From Desulfobacteraceae bacterium (lineage in GTDB: Bacteria; Desulfobacterota; Desulfobacteria; Desulfobacterales; Desulfobacteraceae), in NCBI GenBank assembly GCA_016743945.1, contig JADGFI010000003.1, forward strand, positions 186,001 through 250,000: a stretch of 64,000 bases of DNA, in the 5' to 3' direction. Both the position numbers and the translations under genes were made by a program. The number at the start of each line of letters is the position of its first letter. The first letter of the stretch is position 1. Shown piece after piece: positions 8,591 through 18,953 of the stretch. The notes below the pieces were generated by a model. It was given only the letters and a program-made list of their open reading frames with translations. It did not search any database and was not told where the DNA came from.

Positions 8591-9757
8591 ATGGAAACAC
8601 TGCATAGACCTATAATTGGCGATTCAAGATTCATGGAAGGCCTGCCGGATAATAGCATTAATCTAGTGGTCACGTCTCCGCCCTATCCCATGATTGAGAT
8701 GTGGGACCCGATATTTTCCTCATTCCAACCCACGATAACCACGCTATTGAAAAAAGGGGATGGACCCAAGGCCTTTGAAGCCATGCACAAGATTCTGGAT
8801 AGTGTCTGGAAAGAATGCTACCGGGTTTTAAAACCCGGCGGTTTTGCCTGCATCAATATCGGAGATGCCACACGGACCATAAAAGAACGATTTTCCCTGT
8901 ACACCAACCATGCCCGGATTCTTAACGCCGCCCAAAAAATTGGATTTTCATCTCTCCCCTGTATCCTGTGGCGAAAACAGACCAACGCCCCCAATAAGTT
9001 CATGGGATCGGGCATGCTGCCGGCAGGGGCTTATGTCACGCTGGAGCACGAATATATCCTGATTTTGAGGAAAGGATCCAAAAGGGAATTTGGGCGAGAG
9101 GCTGACAAACAGAACCGCCGGGAAAGTGCCCTGTTCTGGGAAGAACGGAATGCCTGGTTTTCAGACGTCTGGTTTGATATCAAGGGTGCCGTCCAGTCTC
9201 TGGGGGATAAAACCGCCCGAAAAAGAAGCGGGGCCTATCCCTTCGAACTGGCCCATCGACTGATCAACATGTATTCTGTACGGGGCGATCAGGTGCTGGA
9301 CCCGTTCCTGGGAACCGGCACCACCATGGCCGCTGCCATGGCTGCCAACAGAAACAGCGTGGGCTATGAATTGGATGCCAGCCTGGGACCTGCCATATCC
9401 GTCATGGCAGAGACCTTGGATGTTACGGTGGCCCAGGTGATCCGACAACGGTTGATCCGGCATATCACCTTTGTTCTGGAGCACATGGAGACCCGCGGTC
9501 CCCTGAAGCACAACAATCGGCACTATGGATTTCCCGTAATAACCGCCCAGGAACGAGAACTGGTTTTTAACACGCCAATGGCTGTTACCCAGACCCTGGA
9601 CCACCAATACAAGGTCATATATGATCCCCTTCCCCAAAAAGAATTTTGCCAGGACTGGTCCAAGATCCTTGCGACTAAGGAGGCAGCTCAACTGGTCACG
9701 GCCATGGAGAAAGTCAGCACACCCCAAAAAGGATTTAAACAAAAAAAATTATTTTAG
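8591..9757 (+). CDS. Site-specific DNA methyltransferase, probable N4-cytosine/N6-adenine beta class
   Basis: Motif IV VVTSPPYPMIEMWD precedes motif I DPFLGTGTTMAAAMAANRNSVGYELD. Confidence 0.9.
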   Translation: METLHRPIIGDSRFMEGLPDNSINLVVTSPPYPMIEMWDPIFSSFQPTITTLLKKGDGPKAFEAMHKILDSVWKECYRVLKPGGFACINIGDATRTIKERFSLYTNHARILNAAQKIGFSSLPCILWRKQTNAPNKFMGSGMLPAGAYVTLEHEYILILRKGSKREFGREADKQNRRESALFWEERNAWFSDVWFDIKGAVQSLGDKTARKRSGAYPFELAHRLINMYSVRGDQVLDPFLGTGTTMAAAMAANRNSVGYELDASLGPAISVMAETLDVTVAQVIRQRLIRHITFVLEHMETRGPLKHNNRHYGFPVITAQERELVFNTPMAVTQTLDHQYKVIYDPLPQKEFCQDWSKILATKEAAQLVTAMEKVSTPQKGFKQKKLF

Positions 9758-11256
9758 CCTTTTTGATGGTCTTTTCCCAGGTGAAAATTAACCCAGGCGG
9801 AGGTTTTGTCCAACTCCCACATCCGCGGGGGAACAAAATCCCGGCCCAGGGTATGGGCCATTCCACTGTGTTTTAACCGATCATGTGCCCGGACCCAGAC
9901 ACAGCGTCTATCGGTATGTACTTCGCAAAAACCATCCCGGCTGCCGCCACAGGCACCATTCCTTGTATGTTTGGGACAACCTGACTCAGGACATAAGAAG
10001 GCTGTGTGCTGGATGGCGCAATCCCCGCAGCTCTGGCAGGAGAGCATGGGTTTTTTCAGGGGGTCTTCAAGTATCCGTTTCACCAGCCAGGCCTTGTTGG
10101 TCCTTTCCAAAAAGCCTGCTAATTTTCCATAGACCGGTGCCAGCCGGGCGGTTTTATCAAAAAACAATATATGCGCGGTCTTGAGCAGACCATGGGGATA
10201 ATGATCTGTAAGTTTTTCCTTTATCCGGCTGCCTAGGGACATTTTTTCTTGCAAAACAGAGGCTTTGTCATAATGATAATAGACCTTAGCATTGGATTTG
10301 CCCCTGTTGAATTCTTCTATACACTCTTCCCAGGAATCCTCAATTTCATCCATCCGGTCCAGGATCGCCCCAACCGCCTTGAAATTTCTATGAATTCCGC
10401 CGATATGAATGCCTCGGTACCCAAGCCCCTTTAAAATCACCCCGAGTTTGGCGGCCCGGTCAATGGCTGTTTTCAATCCAGACCGGGGGGTGTCACCCCA
10501 CTCTTTTATCACCTGGTCAAAGAGGGTATCTGCCACATGGGCCCCTGGAACCCGCCCTTTGTTCATGGCTCTGGCCGACCGGGGGCTCAATAGATAAACC
10601 GACCCCATCACCGGAGGATTCAACCCCTTTTGATGCAGATGGGTGATCAGCTCTTTAAATTTTTTCACATCATATCCCAGCTGGGTAATGACGAACGAAG
10701 CGCCTGCCGCAAGTTTTTTATCCAATTTTCCGTATTGGGCAAGGGTCTCGGCCTCGGTGGTCTTAAAAGGGGAGACGGCACACCCGGTAAAAAAAAGATC
10801 CGGATCACCGGAGGCCAAAAGCCTTTGATCAAGGGACTTGAGCAGGCTGGTCAAAAGAACGGAATCAAAGTCAAAGACGGGTTTGCCCTGGCCCCCAAAC
10901 CCCTTCCCGGCATAATCTCCGGTCAGGGCCAAAATATTTTTCATGCCCATGCGGGCCAATTGGAGTGCCCGGCTTTCCATGCCCACCCGGTTCATATCCC
11001 GGCAGGTAAAGTGGACAATCACATCCATCCCGCATTTAAAGATTTCATATCCCAGAACATCCGGGCTCAGGGAGGGGTTGCCCCCGGGATTATCTGTTAT
11101 GGAAACCGCCGAAATCCGTCCGTCGCTAAAGGCATCCCTTGCAATCCCCTTTAAGGTATCAATACTTTGGCCACCTGATTCCCGGCCAGGCACCAATTCG
11201 AGGGTAACCACAAAATTTTTTGGGTTTGATATCTCATCACTGAAAATCCGAAGCAT
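9754..11256 (-). CDS. metF: Methylenetetrahydrofolate reductase with C-terminal Cys-rich MTHFR_C-type domain
   Basis: VTLELVPGRESGG, ILALTGDYAGKGFGGQGKPVFDFDS, C-terminal CQSCGDCAIQHTAFLCPESGCPKHTRNGACGGSRDGFCEV. Confidence 0.92.
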   Translation of the reverse strand: MLRIFSDEISNPKNFVVTLELVPGRESGGQSIDTLKGIARDAFSDGRISAVSITDNPGGNPSLSPDVLGYEIFKCGMDVIVHFTCRDMNRVGMESRALQLARMGMKNILALTGDYAGKGFGGQGKPVFDFDSVLLTSLLKSLDQRLLASGDPDLFFTGCAVSPFKTTEAETLAQYGKLDKKLAAGASFVITQLGYDVKKFKELITHLHQKGLNPPVMGSVYLLSPRSARAMNKGRVPGAHVADTLFDQVIKEWGDTPRSGLKTAIDRAAKLGVILKGLGYRGIHIGGIHRNFKAVGAILDRMDEIEDSWEECIEEFNRGKSNAKVYYHYDKASVLQEKMSLGSRIKEKLTDHYPHGLLKTAHILFFDKTARLAPVYGKLAGFLERTNKAWLVKRILEDPLKKPMLSCQSCGDCAIQHTAFLCPESGCPKHTRNGACGGSRDGFCEVHTDRRCVWVRAHDRLKHSGMAHTLGRDFVPPRMWELDKTSAWVNFHLGKDHQKG

Positions 11257-11540
11257 AGATATCCTTTTCTAGGTTTATCTCATTTATGCCAACTGATCTG
11301 TCGTCACCATACCATTATTTTACCCCACCCCACTTGATCTATATCAAAAACCGTTTCCCATTGCGATAAAATCATTTTATAGGGAAAGAAACAAAAAATT
11401 ATTTTCGGCAAAACTAGTTATTTTTTGACATATCTTTGCCTTTGGGATTATTATGATTTAAATATTTGTCTTGCCGCACAGGAAGTCAGGACAGCATTTT
11501 TTTTACGATACCGACTTTATTGATAGAAAGGAAACAATAT

Positions 11541-14500
11541 ATGGGCAGGGGTCATGGGCACTTAAGAATTCGAACAAAGCTTTTCATCACCTATTTTTCA
11601 ATCTTTGTTCTTATGTTGGCAGTATCCTCACTTCTGACCTATTCTCTGGTCAAAAAAAACATTGATGCCAATATCTCCGAACAGATGAACTCATCCCTTG
11701 AATCGATCCACAACATGGTTGTTGGAACCGCAAATCTTGCGATTCAAAGCCACCTCAGAGCGATTGTTGAACGGCAGATCCAGGCCCTTGCCATCCACCA
11801 TGACAATGCACAAAAAGGTTATGTCACGCAAACAGCAGCAAAAAAAATTGCATTCAAGGCGCTGACATCAGAATCCATAGGAACTTCAGGCTATCTTTAC
11901 TGCATCGACTCCAGGGGAATAGTCCTGGCCCATCCAAAACAAGATATGGTTGGCATGGATATTTCATCACAAAATTTTGTCAGAAAACAGGTAAAATCCA
12001 GGACCGGATACCTTGAATATGCGTGGAAAAATCCCGGGGAAAAAAGCCCCAGGCTAAAGGCCCTGTATATGCAAATTTTTGAACCCTGGGACCTGATCGT
12101 CTCTGCCTCAAGTTACAAGGAGGAATTCTCGGATCTGGTCAGGCCAAAAGAATTGTCCAAAACTGTATTTTCCTTCAAATTCGGGAAATCCGGCCATGCC
12201 TTTATCATGGATCAGACCGGCAAGGTAAGTATTCCTGAAAATTTTTCAGGCAATCTGGAGCCAGACCTTTTTTTGTTAAAAAACCCACCCACTCCCAAGA
12301 TACTGGCAACGCCAGAGGGTTTCAACATTACCCGGGCCGGCAAAAGAGAGATAATTTATGCCCACAAACAGATTCCAACCCTCAAGTGGACCATCGTCAC
12401 GGCAGCCTATGCAGATGAGTTTGATTCAACATCCAGACAAATAAAACAGGTCTTCTTGCAGACAGGCATGGCATCAGCCATCCTCATTCTTCTTGCCATC
12501 CTCTGGCTGAGCAATAATCTCAACCGGCCGGTCAAAAAGATGATCTCAAAACTTGAGCAGGGTTCATCCGGCAACTTTTCCGTACGCATCAATGAAGATA
12601 CCGACACCCATGAACTCAATATTCTGGCGCACCACTTCAATTTGTTCATGGAAACCTTTGAACTATACACAAAAGAACTTAATGACAAAATTCTAGCGCT
12701 GAAACAATCCCAAGAGCACATCAGGATTCTGGCTAAATTTCCGGACGAGAGTCCGAATCCCATTCTTCGGGTCTCCCCTGGTTTCACTCTTCTATACCTG
12801 AACCAGGCGGCAAAACTGATCATTTTTGACCCGGATTTTAATATTGGAAAAAAGCTGCCCGTCTACTGGATTCAAAAAATTGAACAGGGCATCAATGAAA
12901 ATGATTCCCATGAATTTGAGATCACCATTGACAACAGGATATTTTCCTTTGCTGCAAACAAAATTTCAGACACAAAAACATTCTACTTTTACGGCAGGGA
13001 AATCACTGAAAAAAAACATTATGAAAACCTTCTACTGCTTTCCGACAGTGTTTTTAAAAACAGTATTGAAGGAATTGTAGTCACCAATGCCGATGCCGTC
13101 ATCGAACGTGTCAACCCGGCCTTTGAAGCCATAACAGGATTCAGCGCCCAGGAGGCCATCGGCCAGAACACCAGGATACTCAAGTCAGACCGCCATTTGC
13201 CTGAATTTTATCAAGACATGTGGAAAAACCTTGAGAAAAAGGGACAGTGGAGTGGAGAAATCTGGAACCGCAATAAAAACGGGGAAGCCTATCCTGAATG
13301 GCTCTCAATCACAGCCATCACAAAAAACAGAAACAAAATTTCAGGCTATGTAGCCGTGTTTCATGATATGACAGAGATCCGGCGCAGCCAGGAAAAGCTC
13401 AAGTTCAGGACATACCACGACGGGCTTACAGGGCTGCCCAACCGCCTGCTCTTTGAAGACCGTCTCGAACGTTCCATAAGCATTGCCCGGAAAAACAAGC
13501 TTTTGGTCGGGATTCTATGTCTGGACCTGGACAATTTCAAACATGTGAACGAAAGCTTAGGCCTTCATATGGGTGACCTGTTCCTACAGGAGGTAGGACA
13601 CAGGATATCCAGATTTTTCACAGACAAAACCACGGTCTCAAGATTTGGCGGAGACCAGTTCAACATCATCCTCAACAGCCTTGGCAATGCACGGGAGGCA
13701 ATGTCAATTGCAACAGATCTTATGGCATTGTTTAAAAAACCGTTCATGGCAAAGAAAAAAGAGATCTATGCCAATGTCAGCATCGGGATCAGCCTCTTTC
13801 CAGCAGATGGTACCACCACGGCCGCTTTGATCAAAAATGCTGAAATCGCCATGCACAGAACCAAGGAATCGGGGAAAAACAGCTACTCCCTCTTTGAAAC
13901 AGCCATGAACAAAAAGATGATCAAACGGATCGAACTGGAGGCTGGATTGAGGCACGGCCTTGAAAAAAACGAATTCAAACTCTTTTACCAGCCCAAGATA
14001 GATCTTACCACAGGAAAGATCTCGGGCATGGAGGCCCTGGTCCGCTGGGACAACCGGGAAAGAGGCCTTGTCTCCCCGGGGGACTTCATCCCCCTTGCCG
14101 AAGAGACCGGTGTGATAGAATCTTTAGGGACTTGGGTGCTCAACGAGGCCTGCATTCAGACAAAAAAATGGCACGACCTGGGATATGGATTTCTAAAGGT
14201 TGCCGTAAACCTCTCGTCTGTGCAATTTAGAAACAAAAATCTTTCAACCAAGGTAGAATCAGCCCTTGAAGATTCCGGACTTGCGCCCTGTTTTCTCAAC
14301 CTTGAAATCACCGAAAGTCTTGTGATGACGGATGTGGAAACGGCCATTGACACCATGAACCAGATAGCAAAAATGGGAGTCGCCTTTTCCATTGATGATT
14401 TTGGAACAGGCTATTCGTCCCTGAGTTACCTGAAACGCTTTCCAGTATCTGTTCTCAAGGTTGATCAGTCCTTTGTCAGAGAGATACCGGCAAGCAAGAA

Positions 14501-14714
14501 CGACATGGCAATCTCACGCACCATATTGTCCATGGCAAAGAGCCTGAACATGAAAACCGTTGCCGAAGGAGTCGAGACCGAAGAGCAGCTTGAATTCATG
14601 CGGGCAAACCTTTGCGATGAGATCCAGGGCTATTATTTCAGTCCCCCGATACCGGCTGACAAATTCCAAATTCTTCTTGAACAAGAAAAGGCAGACATAC
14701 CCTGGTTCCATTAG
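11541..14714 (+). CDS. Cache-HAMP-PAS-GGDEF(degenerate)-EAL protein, c-di-GMP signalling
   Basis: dCache-like extracellular part, HAMP, PAS, GGDEF region with SRFGGDQF, intact EAL domain (GMEALVRWD, IDDFGTGYSSLSYLKRFPV, KTVAEGVET). Confidence 0.92.
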   Translation: MGRGHGHLRIRTKLFITYFSIFVLMLAVSSLLTYSLVKKNIDANISEQMNSSLESIHNMVVGTANLAIQSHLRAIVERQIQALAIHHDNAQKGYVTQTAAKKIAFKALTSESIGTSGYLYCIDSRGIVLAHPKQDMVGMDISSQNFVRKQVKSRTGYLEYAWKNPGEKSPRLKALYMQIFEPWDLIVSASSYKEEFSDLVRPKELSKTVFSFKFGKSGHAFIMDQTGKVSIPENFSGNLEPDLFLLKNPPTPKILATPEGFNITRAGKREIIYAHKQIPTLKWTIVTAAYADEFDSTSRQIKQVFLQTGMASAILILLAILWLSNNLNRPVKKMISKLEQGSSGNFSVRINEDTDTHELNILAHHFNLFMETFELYTKELNDKILALKQSQEHIRILAKFPDESPNPILRVSPGFTLLYLNQAAKLIIFDPDFNIGKKLPVYWIQKIEQGINENDSHEFEITIDNRIFSFAANKISDTKTFYFYGREITEKKHYENLLLLSDSVFKNSIEGIVVTNADAVIERVNPAFEAITGFSAQEAIGQNTRILKSDRHLPEFYQDMWKNLEKKGQWSGEIWNRNKNGEAYPEWLSITAITKNRNKISGYVAVFHDMTEIRRSQEKLKFRTYHDGLTGLPNRLLFEDRLERSISIARKNKLLVGILCLDLDNFKHVNESLGLHMGDLFLQEVGHRISRFFTDKTTVSRFGGDQFNIILNSLGNAREAMSIATDLMALFKKPFMAKKKEIYANVSIGISLFPADGTTTAALIKNAEIAMHRTKESGKNSYSLFETAMNKKMIKRIELEAGLRHGLEKNEFKLFYQPKIDLTTGKISGMEALVRWDNRERGLVSPGDFIPLAEETGVIESLGTWVLNEACIQTKKWHDLGYGFLKVAVNLSSVQFRNKNLSTKVESALEDSGLAPCFLNLEITESLVMTDVETAIDTMNQIAKMGVAFSIDDFGTGYSSLSYLKRFPVSVLKVDQSFVREIPASKNDMAISRTILSMAKSLNMKTVAEGVETEEQLEFMRANLCDEIQGYYFSPPIPADKFQILLEQEKADIPWFH

Positions 14715-14890
14715 CGACAAACTTTCTTCAGATTTTTTCTGACCAAAAGGATTTTTGCAAAACACCGGCAAAAAGATATACCCCCCTTGCAAAATTAATT
14801 ATTTGACAAACCCCTTTTCTCTACTAGAATATCTTTTGGTTATTGACGTCCAAAAATAGCGTGTACAGATACAAAAAACAGGAGATCACA

Positions 14891-15457
14891 ATGAAAGTCG
14901 TTTTATTGCAGGGCAGTGCCAGAAAAAAAGGAAATACTGCAAAGGCCCTTACTTGGGTGGAAGAAGAACTTTTAACCCTTGGCCATGGAGTGGAGTCTAT
15001 CTACCTGAATTCTAAAAATCTCAAAGGGTGCATGGGATGCGCACGCTGCAAAGAACACCCGGATACGGTGGGATGTGTTCAAAAAGATGACATCCAGGAT
15101 ATCCTGGGAAAAATAGTCAATGCCCAGGCGGTGGTATTTGCCTCTCCCCTCTATTTCTGGGGAGTTACCGCCCAGTTAAAGGCGGTTATTGACCGGACCT
15201 ACAGCCTTTATACCAATTATCATAAACCAGGCCATGCCTCCCTGGTTGAGGGACAGCGTCAGGCCCTTCTGGTTACCGGCGGCGGGTCCTGGGACAACAA
15301 TGCTGAAGCCGCATTTACGGCATTTAGCCGTATCCAGAATCCCCACAAGGCGATCCATGCAGGAGAATTATTCATCCCCAATTGTACCACCCCCGGGGAC
15401 ATGGGCGAAGAGGTCCAACAAAAAGTTATGGCCTTTGCCCGAAAAATTGTAACATAA
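14891..15457 (+). CDS. NADPH-dependent FMN reductase / iron-sulfur flavoprotein-like flavodoxin-fold protein
   Basis: VVLLQGSARKKGNTAKAL, CMGCARCKEHPDTVGCVQKDD, ASPLYFWGVTAQLKAVIDRTY; RBS GGAG before ATG 14891. Confidence 0.88.
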   Translation: MKVVLLQGSARKKGNTAKALTWVEEELLTLGHGVESIYLNSKNLKGCMGCARCKEHPDTVGCVQKDDIQDILGKIVNAQAVVFASPLYFWGVTAQLKAVIDRTYSLYTNYHKPGHASLVEGQRQALLVTGGGSWDNNAEAAFTAFSRIQNPHKAIHAGELFIPNCTTPGDMGEEVQQKVMAFARKIVT

Positions 15458-15509
15458 CCCACTGAAACACCCATGGGATAGACCAACTTTATTAACGGGG
15501 AGTTAAAAA

Positions 15510-16088
15510 ATGAAATTTTTAAAATCAAGCCTTTTTATGGTGGCATTTTTACTGATAGCTGGGTCATCCTCTCTGGCATTTGCCGACAGCTATTCAAAGA
15601 CTATTTCTGTCTTCAAGCAGTCCGAAGCTGTCCAGCCCTTTTTTAAAAACTGCTACGGATATGCGGTATTTCCAACGGTGGGAAAAGGGGGCATCGTGTT
15701 TGTAGGAGGTGCCTTTGGGGAGGGTCAGGTATATCGGCAGGGCAATCTCGCCGGCAAAGTCTCTTTGGTCAAATTAAGTATCGGGTTTCAGCTGGGTGGT
15801 CAGGCCTTTTCCGAAATAATTTTTTTCCAGGACAAGCGTTCCCATGACGAATTTATCAGTGGAAATTTTGAATTTGATGCCTCGGTGTCTGCGGTCGCCA
15901 TCACCGCCGGTGTCCAGGCGAAAGCCGGGACAGAAGGGGGAACTGCCAGTGCCACCGCAGGCCCTGCCACAGGCGTCCAGGCAGATACACATTATACCAA
16001 AGGAATGGTCGTCTTTGTCCATGCCAAGGGCGGGCTCATGTATGAAGCGGCCATTGGCGGCCAGAAATTTTCTTACACCCCCCTCTAA
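15510..16088 (+). CDS. SYLF (YSC84-like) lipid-binding domain protein with signal peptide
   Basis: Signal peptide then CYGYAVFPTVGKGGIVFVGGAFGEGQVY...GFQLGGQAFSEIIFF. Confidence 0.88.
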   Translation: MKFLKSSLFMVAFLLIAGSSSLAFADSYSKTISVFKQSEAVQPFFKNCYGYAVFPTVGKGGIVFVGGAFGEGQVYRQGNLAGKVSLVKLSIGFQLGGQAFSEIIFFQDKRSHDEFISGNFEFDASVSAVAITAGVQAKAGTEGGTASATAGPATGVQADTHYTKGMVVFVHAKGGLMYEAAIGGQKFSYTPL

Positions 16089-16103
16089 TTTACCGAACCA
16101 TTC

Positions 16104-16140
16104 AAAGGCCCTGCTCGAAATTTCAGGCAGGGCCTTTTAT
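16104..16140 (+). terminator. Rho-independent terminator after the SYLF gene
   Basis: AAAGGCCCTGC...GCAGGGCCTTTT stem with short T tail. Confidence 0.8.
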
Positions 16141-16240
16141 ACTGCCAAATGGAAGGAGAAAATCTTGACTTGGTGACTGATTTGACTAATAGTGAGCCAA
16201 TGGTTACAATAAAAACGATCGGGCAGATCCGGACATCCCT

Positions 16241-17629
16241 ATGAATGAACACATGATTTACATCTTAATAATCCATTTAAGCGCCATTGTCGCCGATATT
16301 CTGGTATTGAGTGCCCTTGGCCACATGGTGTACCAGCGACGGGAACCCACCAGTATGATTGCCTGGCTTCTGGCCATTATCCTGCTTCCCTATATTGCCG
16401 TGCCCCTCTATTTTGTCTTCCGAAGCCGGAAACGGAAAAAAAAAGCCAAGGCCCCTATTAAACTGGCATGCAGAGGAGAAGTCCCTCCTGAAAATGCCAC
16501 CTCTCTTGATATGATCCTGAGGGGAAACGGAATTGCCGGAGCCACCACAGGCAATGGGTTTGAGTTCTATACCGACGGGGTGGACGCCTATACCGCATTG
16601 ATGACCCAAATTAAACAGGCAAAACGACAAATTCTGATTTCCACCTATGTATTCAGTTCAGATGAAGTGGCCAAATCGATTCTGGCGGCATTAACCCAAA
16701 AAGCCTTGCAGGGAATAAGCGTTAAACTGCTCATTGACAGTATTGGTTCCCTGCCCCTGTATATTTTTCAGAGGCCTTTAAAAGAACTTAAACGAGCCGG
16801 AGGGAAGGTGGCGTTTTATATGCCCCCCTTGACCAGGCCTTTTCAAAATTATATCAACCTGCGAAATCATCGAAAAATTTTTCTATTTGATGGCAAGACC
16901 GTCCTGGCCGGGGGCATGAATCTTTCCGCCGAATATATGGGACCCACCCCCTGTGATGACCGGTGGCAGGATATTCTCTTTTCAATCCAGGGGCCTGGGG
17001 TATTCCATTACCGGGAAATTTTCACACAGGACTGGAACCATACCGCCAAAGAAAAGCTCGATTTACCCGAACAAATGTCAAAGTTCCATGGGAATACCGG
17101 CATACAGGTGGTCCCTTCCGGTCCGGATATTGCCAGCGATGCCTTGTATGAAGCCCTTTTATCCACCGTTTTCACGGCAAAAGAACGCATCTGGATCGTC
17201 ACGCCTTATTTTGTACCGGACAAAAGTCTGATGCAGGCCCTGGTCATTGCCCGACACCGGGGGGTGGATATCAAACTGATCACCCCGGCCAGCTCAAACC
17301 ATTTGATTGCAGACCTGGGTCGGTCCAGTTATATGAGGGAATTGTCTGCCAACGGAATTGAAGTTTGTCTTTTCCGGGCGGGCATGATCCATGCCAAAGC
17401 CATTTTGATCGATACAAGAGAGGTGATGATGGGCTCGGCCAATATTGACCAGCGAAGCCTGTTTTTAAACTATGAGGTGGTCAGCTTTATCTATTCCGAA
17501 GAAATCATTTCTAAAAGTGAAGCCTGGATGAAACACCTCCTTGAAAAATGCCAGGGCCAGATGAAACCTGCCAGTAAATGGCGGAAAATGGGTGAAAATT
17601 TAATGAGCATATTTGCTCCCCTGCTCTAA
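16241..17629 (+). CDS. cls: Cardiolipin synthase, phospholipase D type
   Basis: PLDc motifs LRNHRKIFLFDGKTVLAGGMNL and IHAKAILIDTREVMMGSANIDQRSL, two N-terminal TM segments. Confidence 0.93.
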   Translation: MNEHMIYILIIHLSAIVADILVLSALGHMVYQRREPTSMIAWLLAIILLPYIAVPLYFVFRSRKRKKKAKAPIKLACRGEVPPENATSLDMILRGNGIAGATTGNGFEFYTDGVDAYTALMTQIKQAKRQILISTYVFSSDEVAKSILAALTQKALQGISVKLLIDSIGSLPLYIFQRPLKELKRAGGKVAFYMPPLTRPFQNYINLRNHRKIFLFDGKTVLAGGMNLSAEYMGPTPCDDRWQDILFSIQGPGVFHYREIFTQDWNHTAKEKLDLPEQMSKFHGNTGIQVVPSGPDIASDALYEALLSTVFTAKERIWIVTPYFVPDKSLMQALVIARHRGVDIKLITPASSNHLIADLGRSSYMRELSANGIEVCLFRAGMIHAKAILIDTREVMMGSANIDQRSLFLNYEVVSFIYSEEIISKSEAWMKHLLEKCQGQMKPASKWRKMGENLMSIFAPLL

Positions 17630-17634
17630 CTGCC

Positions 17635-18375
17635 ATGTTAACCCCTGCCACCCCCCTCATACAATCCCCGGTTATGTTTGAAAAAACCGTTATTCCCGAT
17701 GACTTCGGCCTTTTGTGCTGGAACATCCACAAGGAAAACCTGAAAAAAAAATTTCCCGCCCTGATTCAAGAGTGGAAAAAACGATATCGCCTGGACCTGA
17801 TACTTCTCCAGGAGGCCCGATTTTCCCCCTCCCTTCTTTCCATTGCAGGATTTCCCTTTGTCGGGGCCGCCAATATCCGGTTGCCAAGACATTTTTCCGG
17901 CGTGGTGACAGCTGCCGGTGCCGATCCCTTTTCAAGCCAGTTCCAAATGACCCGGGCAAGGGAAGCCATTATCTCCACCCGAAAAAACACATTGATCACC
18001 ATTTATCAATTTCAAAACAAAGAGATGCTAATGGTGGTCAATATCCACGCCATAAATTTCAGATCCCTTGCCTGGTACCAATGGGAGCTGTCCCGGCTCC
18101 ACGACTTGATCAAAGGCCACAAAGGGCCCATGATCCTGGCGGGAGATTTCAATTGTTGGCGGCAAAGCCGGAAAACCATATTAGATGCGTTTACCAATAG
18201 GCTGAATCTTGACCTTGCCCGCCCCCGTCATCCAGAACATGTTAAAGAGTGGTTTGGGTTCCAATTGGACCGGGTATACTCAAGGGCGCTTACATTGGTT
18301 GATATCCAGGCCCTTGACTGCAAATCCTTTTCAGATCACAATCCTATTATCGCCAGGTTTGCCCGCAGTCACTAG
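17635..18375 (+). CDS. Endonuclease/exonuclease/phosphatase family protein
   Basis: LLCWNIHKENLKKKF, LILLQEARF, ILAGDFNCWRQSRK, SDHNPIIARF. Confidence 0.88.
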   Translation: MLTPATPLIQSPVMFEKTVIPDDFGLLCWNIHKENLKKKFPALIQEWKKRYRLDLILLQEARFSPSLLSIAGFPFVGAANIRLPRHFSGVVTAAGADPFSSQFQMTRAREAIISTRKNTLITIYQFQNKEMLMVVNIHAINFRSLAWYQWELSRLHDLIKGHKGPMILAGDFNCWRQSRKTILDAFTNRLNLDLARPRHPEHVKEWFGFQLDRVYSRALTLVDIQALDCKSFSDHNPIIARFARSH

Positions 18376-18496
18376 GAATTGTCTTTCCATTCCCTTGTCT
18401 ACCCTTTTCCCTTGCAATTTTCCTCTAGCCCGCTATGATAATAGGAATCAACCCAATTCATTTTAAATTTCAACAAGGATATAAGGAGTTTATTCC

Positions 18497-18925
18497 ATGA
18501 ACAAGTTTTTTTTTCTTCTGGCCTTATTCTTCGCTATTATTTCATGCACAGCCAGCCGTGAACCCCAGGTTATAACGCGTTTGTCTCTTTTTGATACAAC
18601 ATGGAACCTTGTGGAGATCAACCAAAAAACCATCGATATCGCCAAGGCAACAAAAACACCCCGTATTCAATTTTCAAAGAAAGACATGAAAGCAACCGGT
18701 AACAATGGATGCAACTCATTTTTCGCAAACTTTGACACGGTTGAACAAAGACTGAATTTTGGCCCTGTGGGATCGACCCGGATGGCCTGTCAGAATTGGA
18801 TGGAAAACGAAATGGCATTTTTGGCAATGCTCCAGGCGACACAAGGGTATGCCATAAATGGCTACACCCTTGTTATCATGGATGGAAACGGCCAGGAGAT
18901 AGGAAAGTTCCTATCGGCAAACTAA
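18497..18925 (+). CDS. META (HslJ-like) domain lipoprotein
   Basis: Lipobox-like FAIISC; TTWNLVEIN...TGNNGCNSFFANFD...GPVGSTRMACQNWMENEMAFLAML. Confidence 0.85.
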   Translation: MNKFFFLLALFFAIISCTASREPQVITRLSLFDTTWNLVEINQKTIDIAKATKTPRIQFSKKDMKATGNNGCNSFFANFDTVEQRLNFGPVGSTRMACQNWMENEMAFLAMLQATQGYAINGYTLVIMDGNGQEIGKFLSAN

Positions 18926-18953
18926 AATACCCGGGGCAAGGACAAACCCTGCA

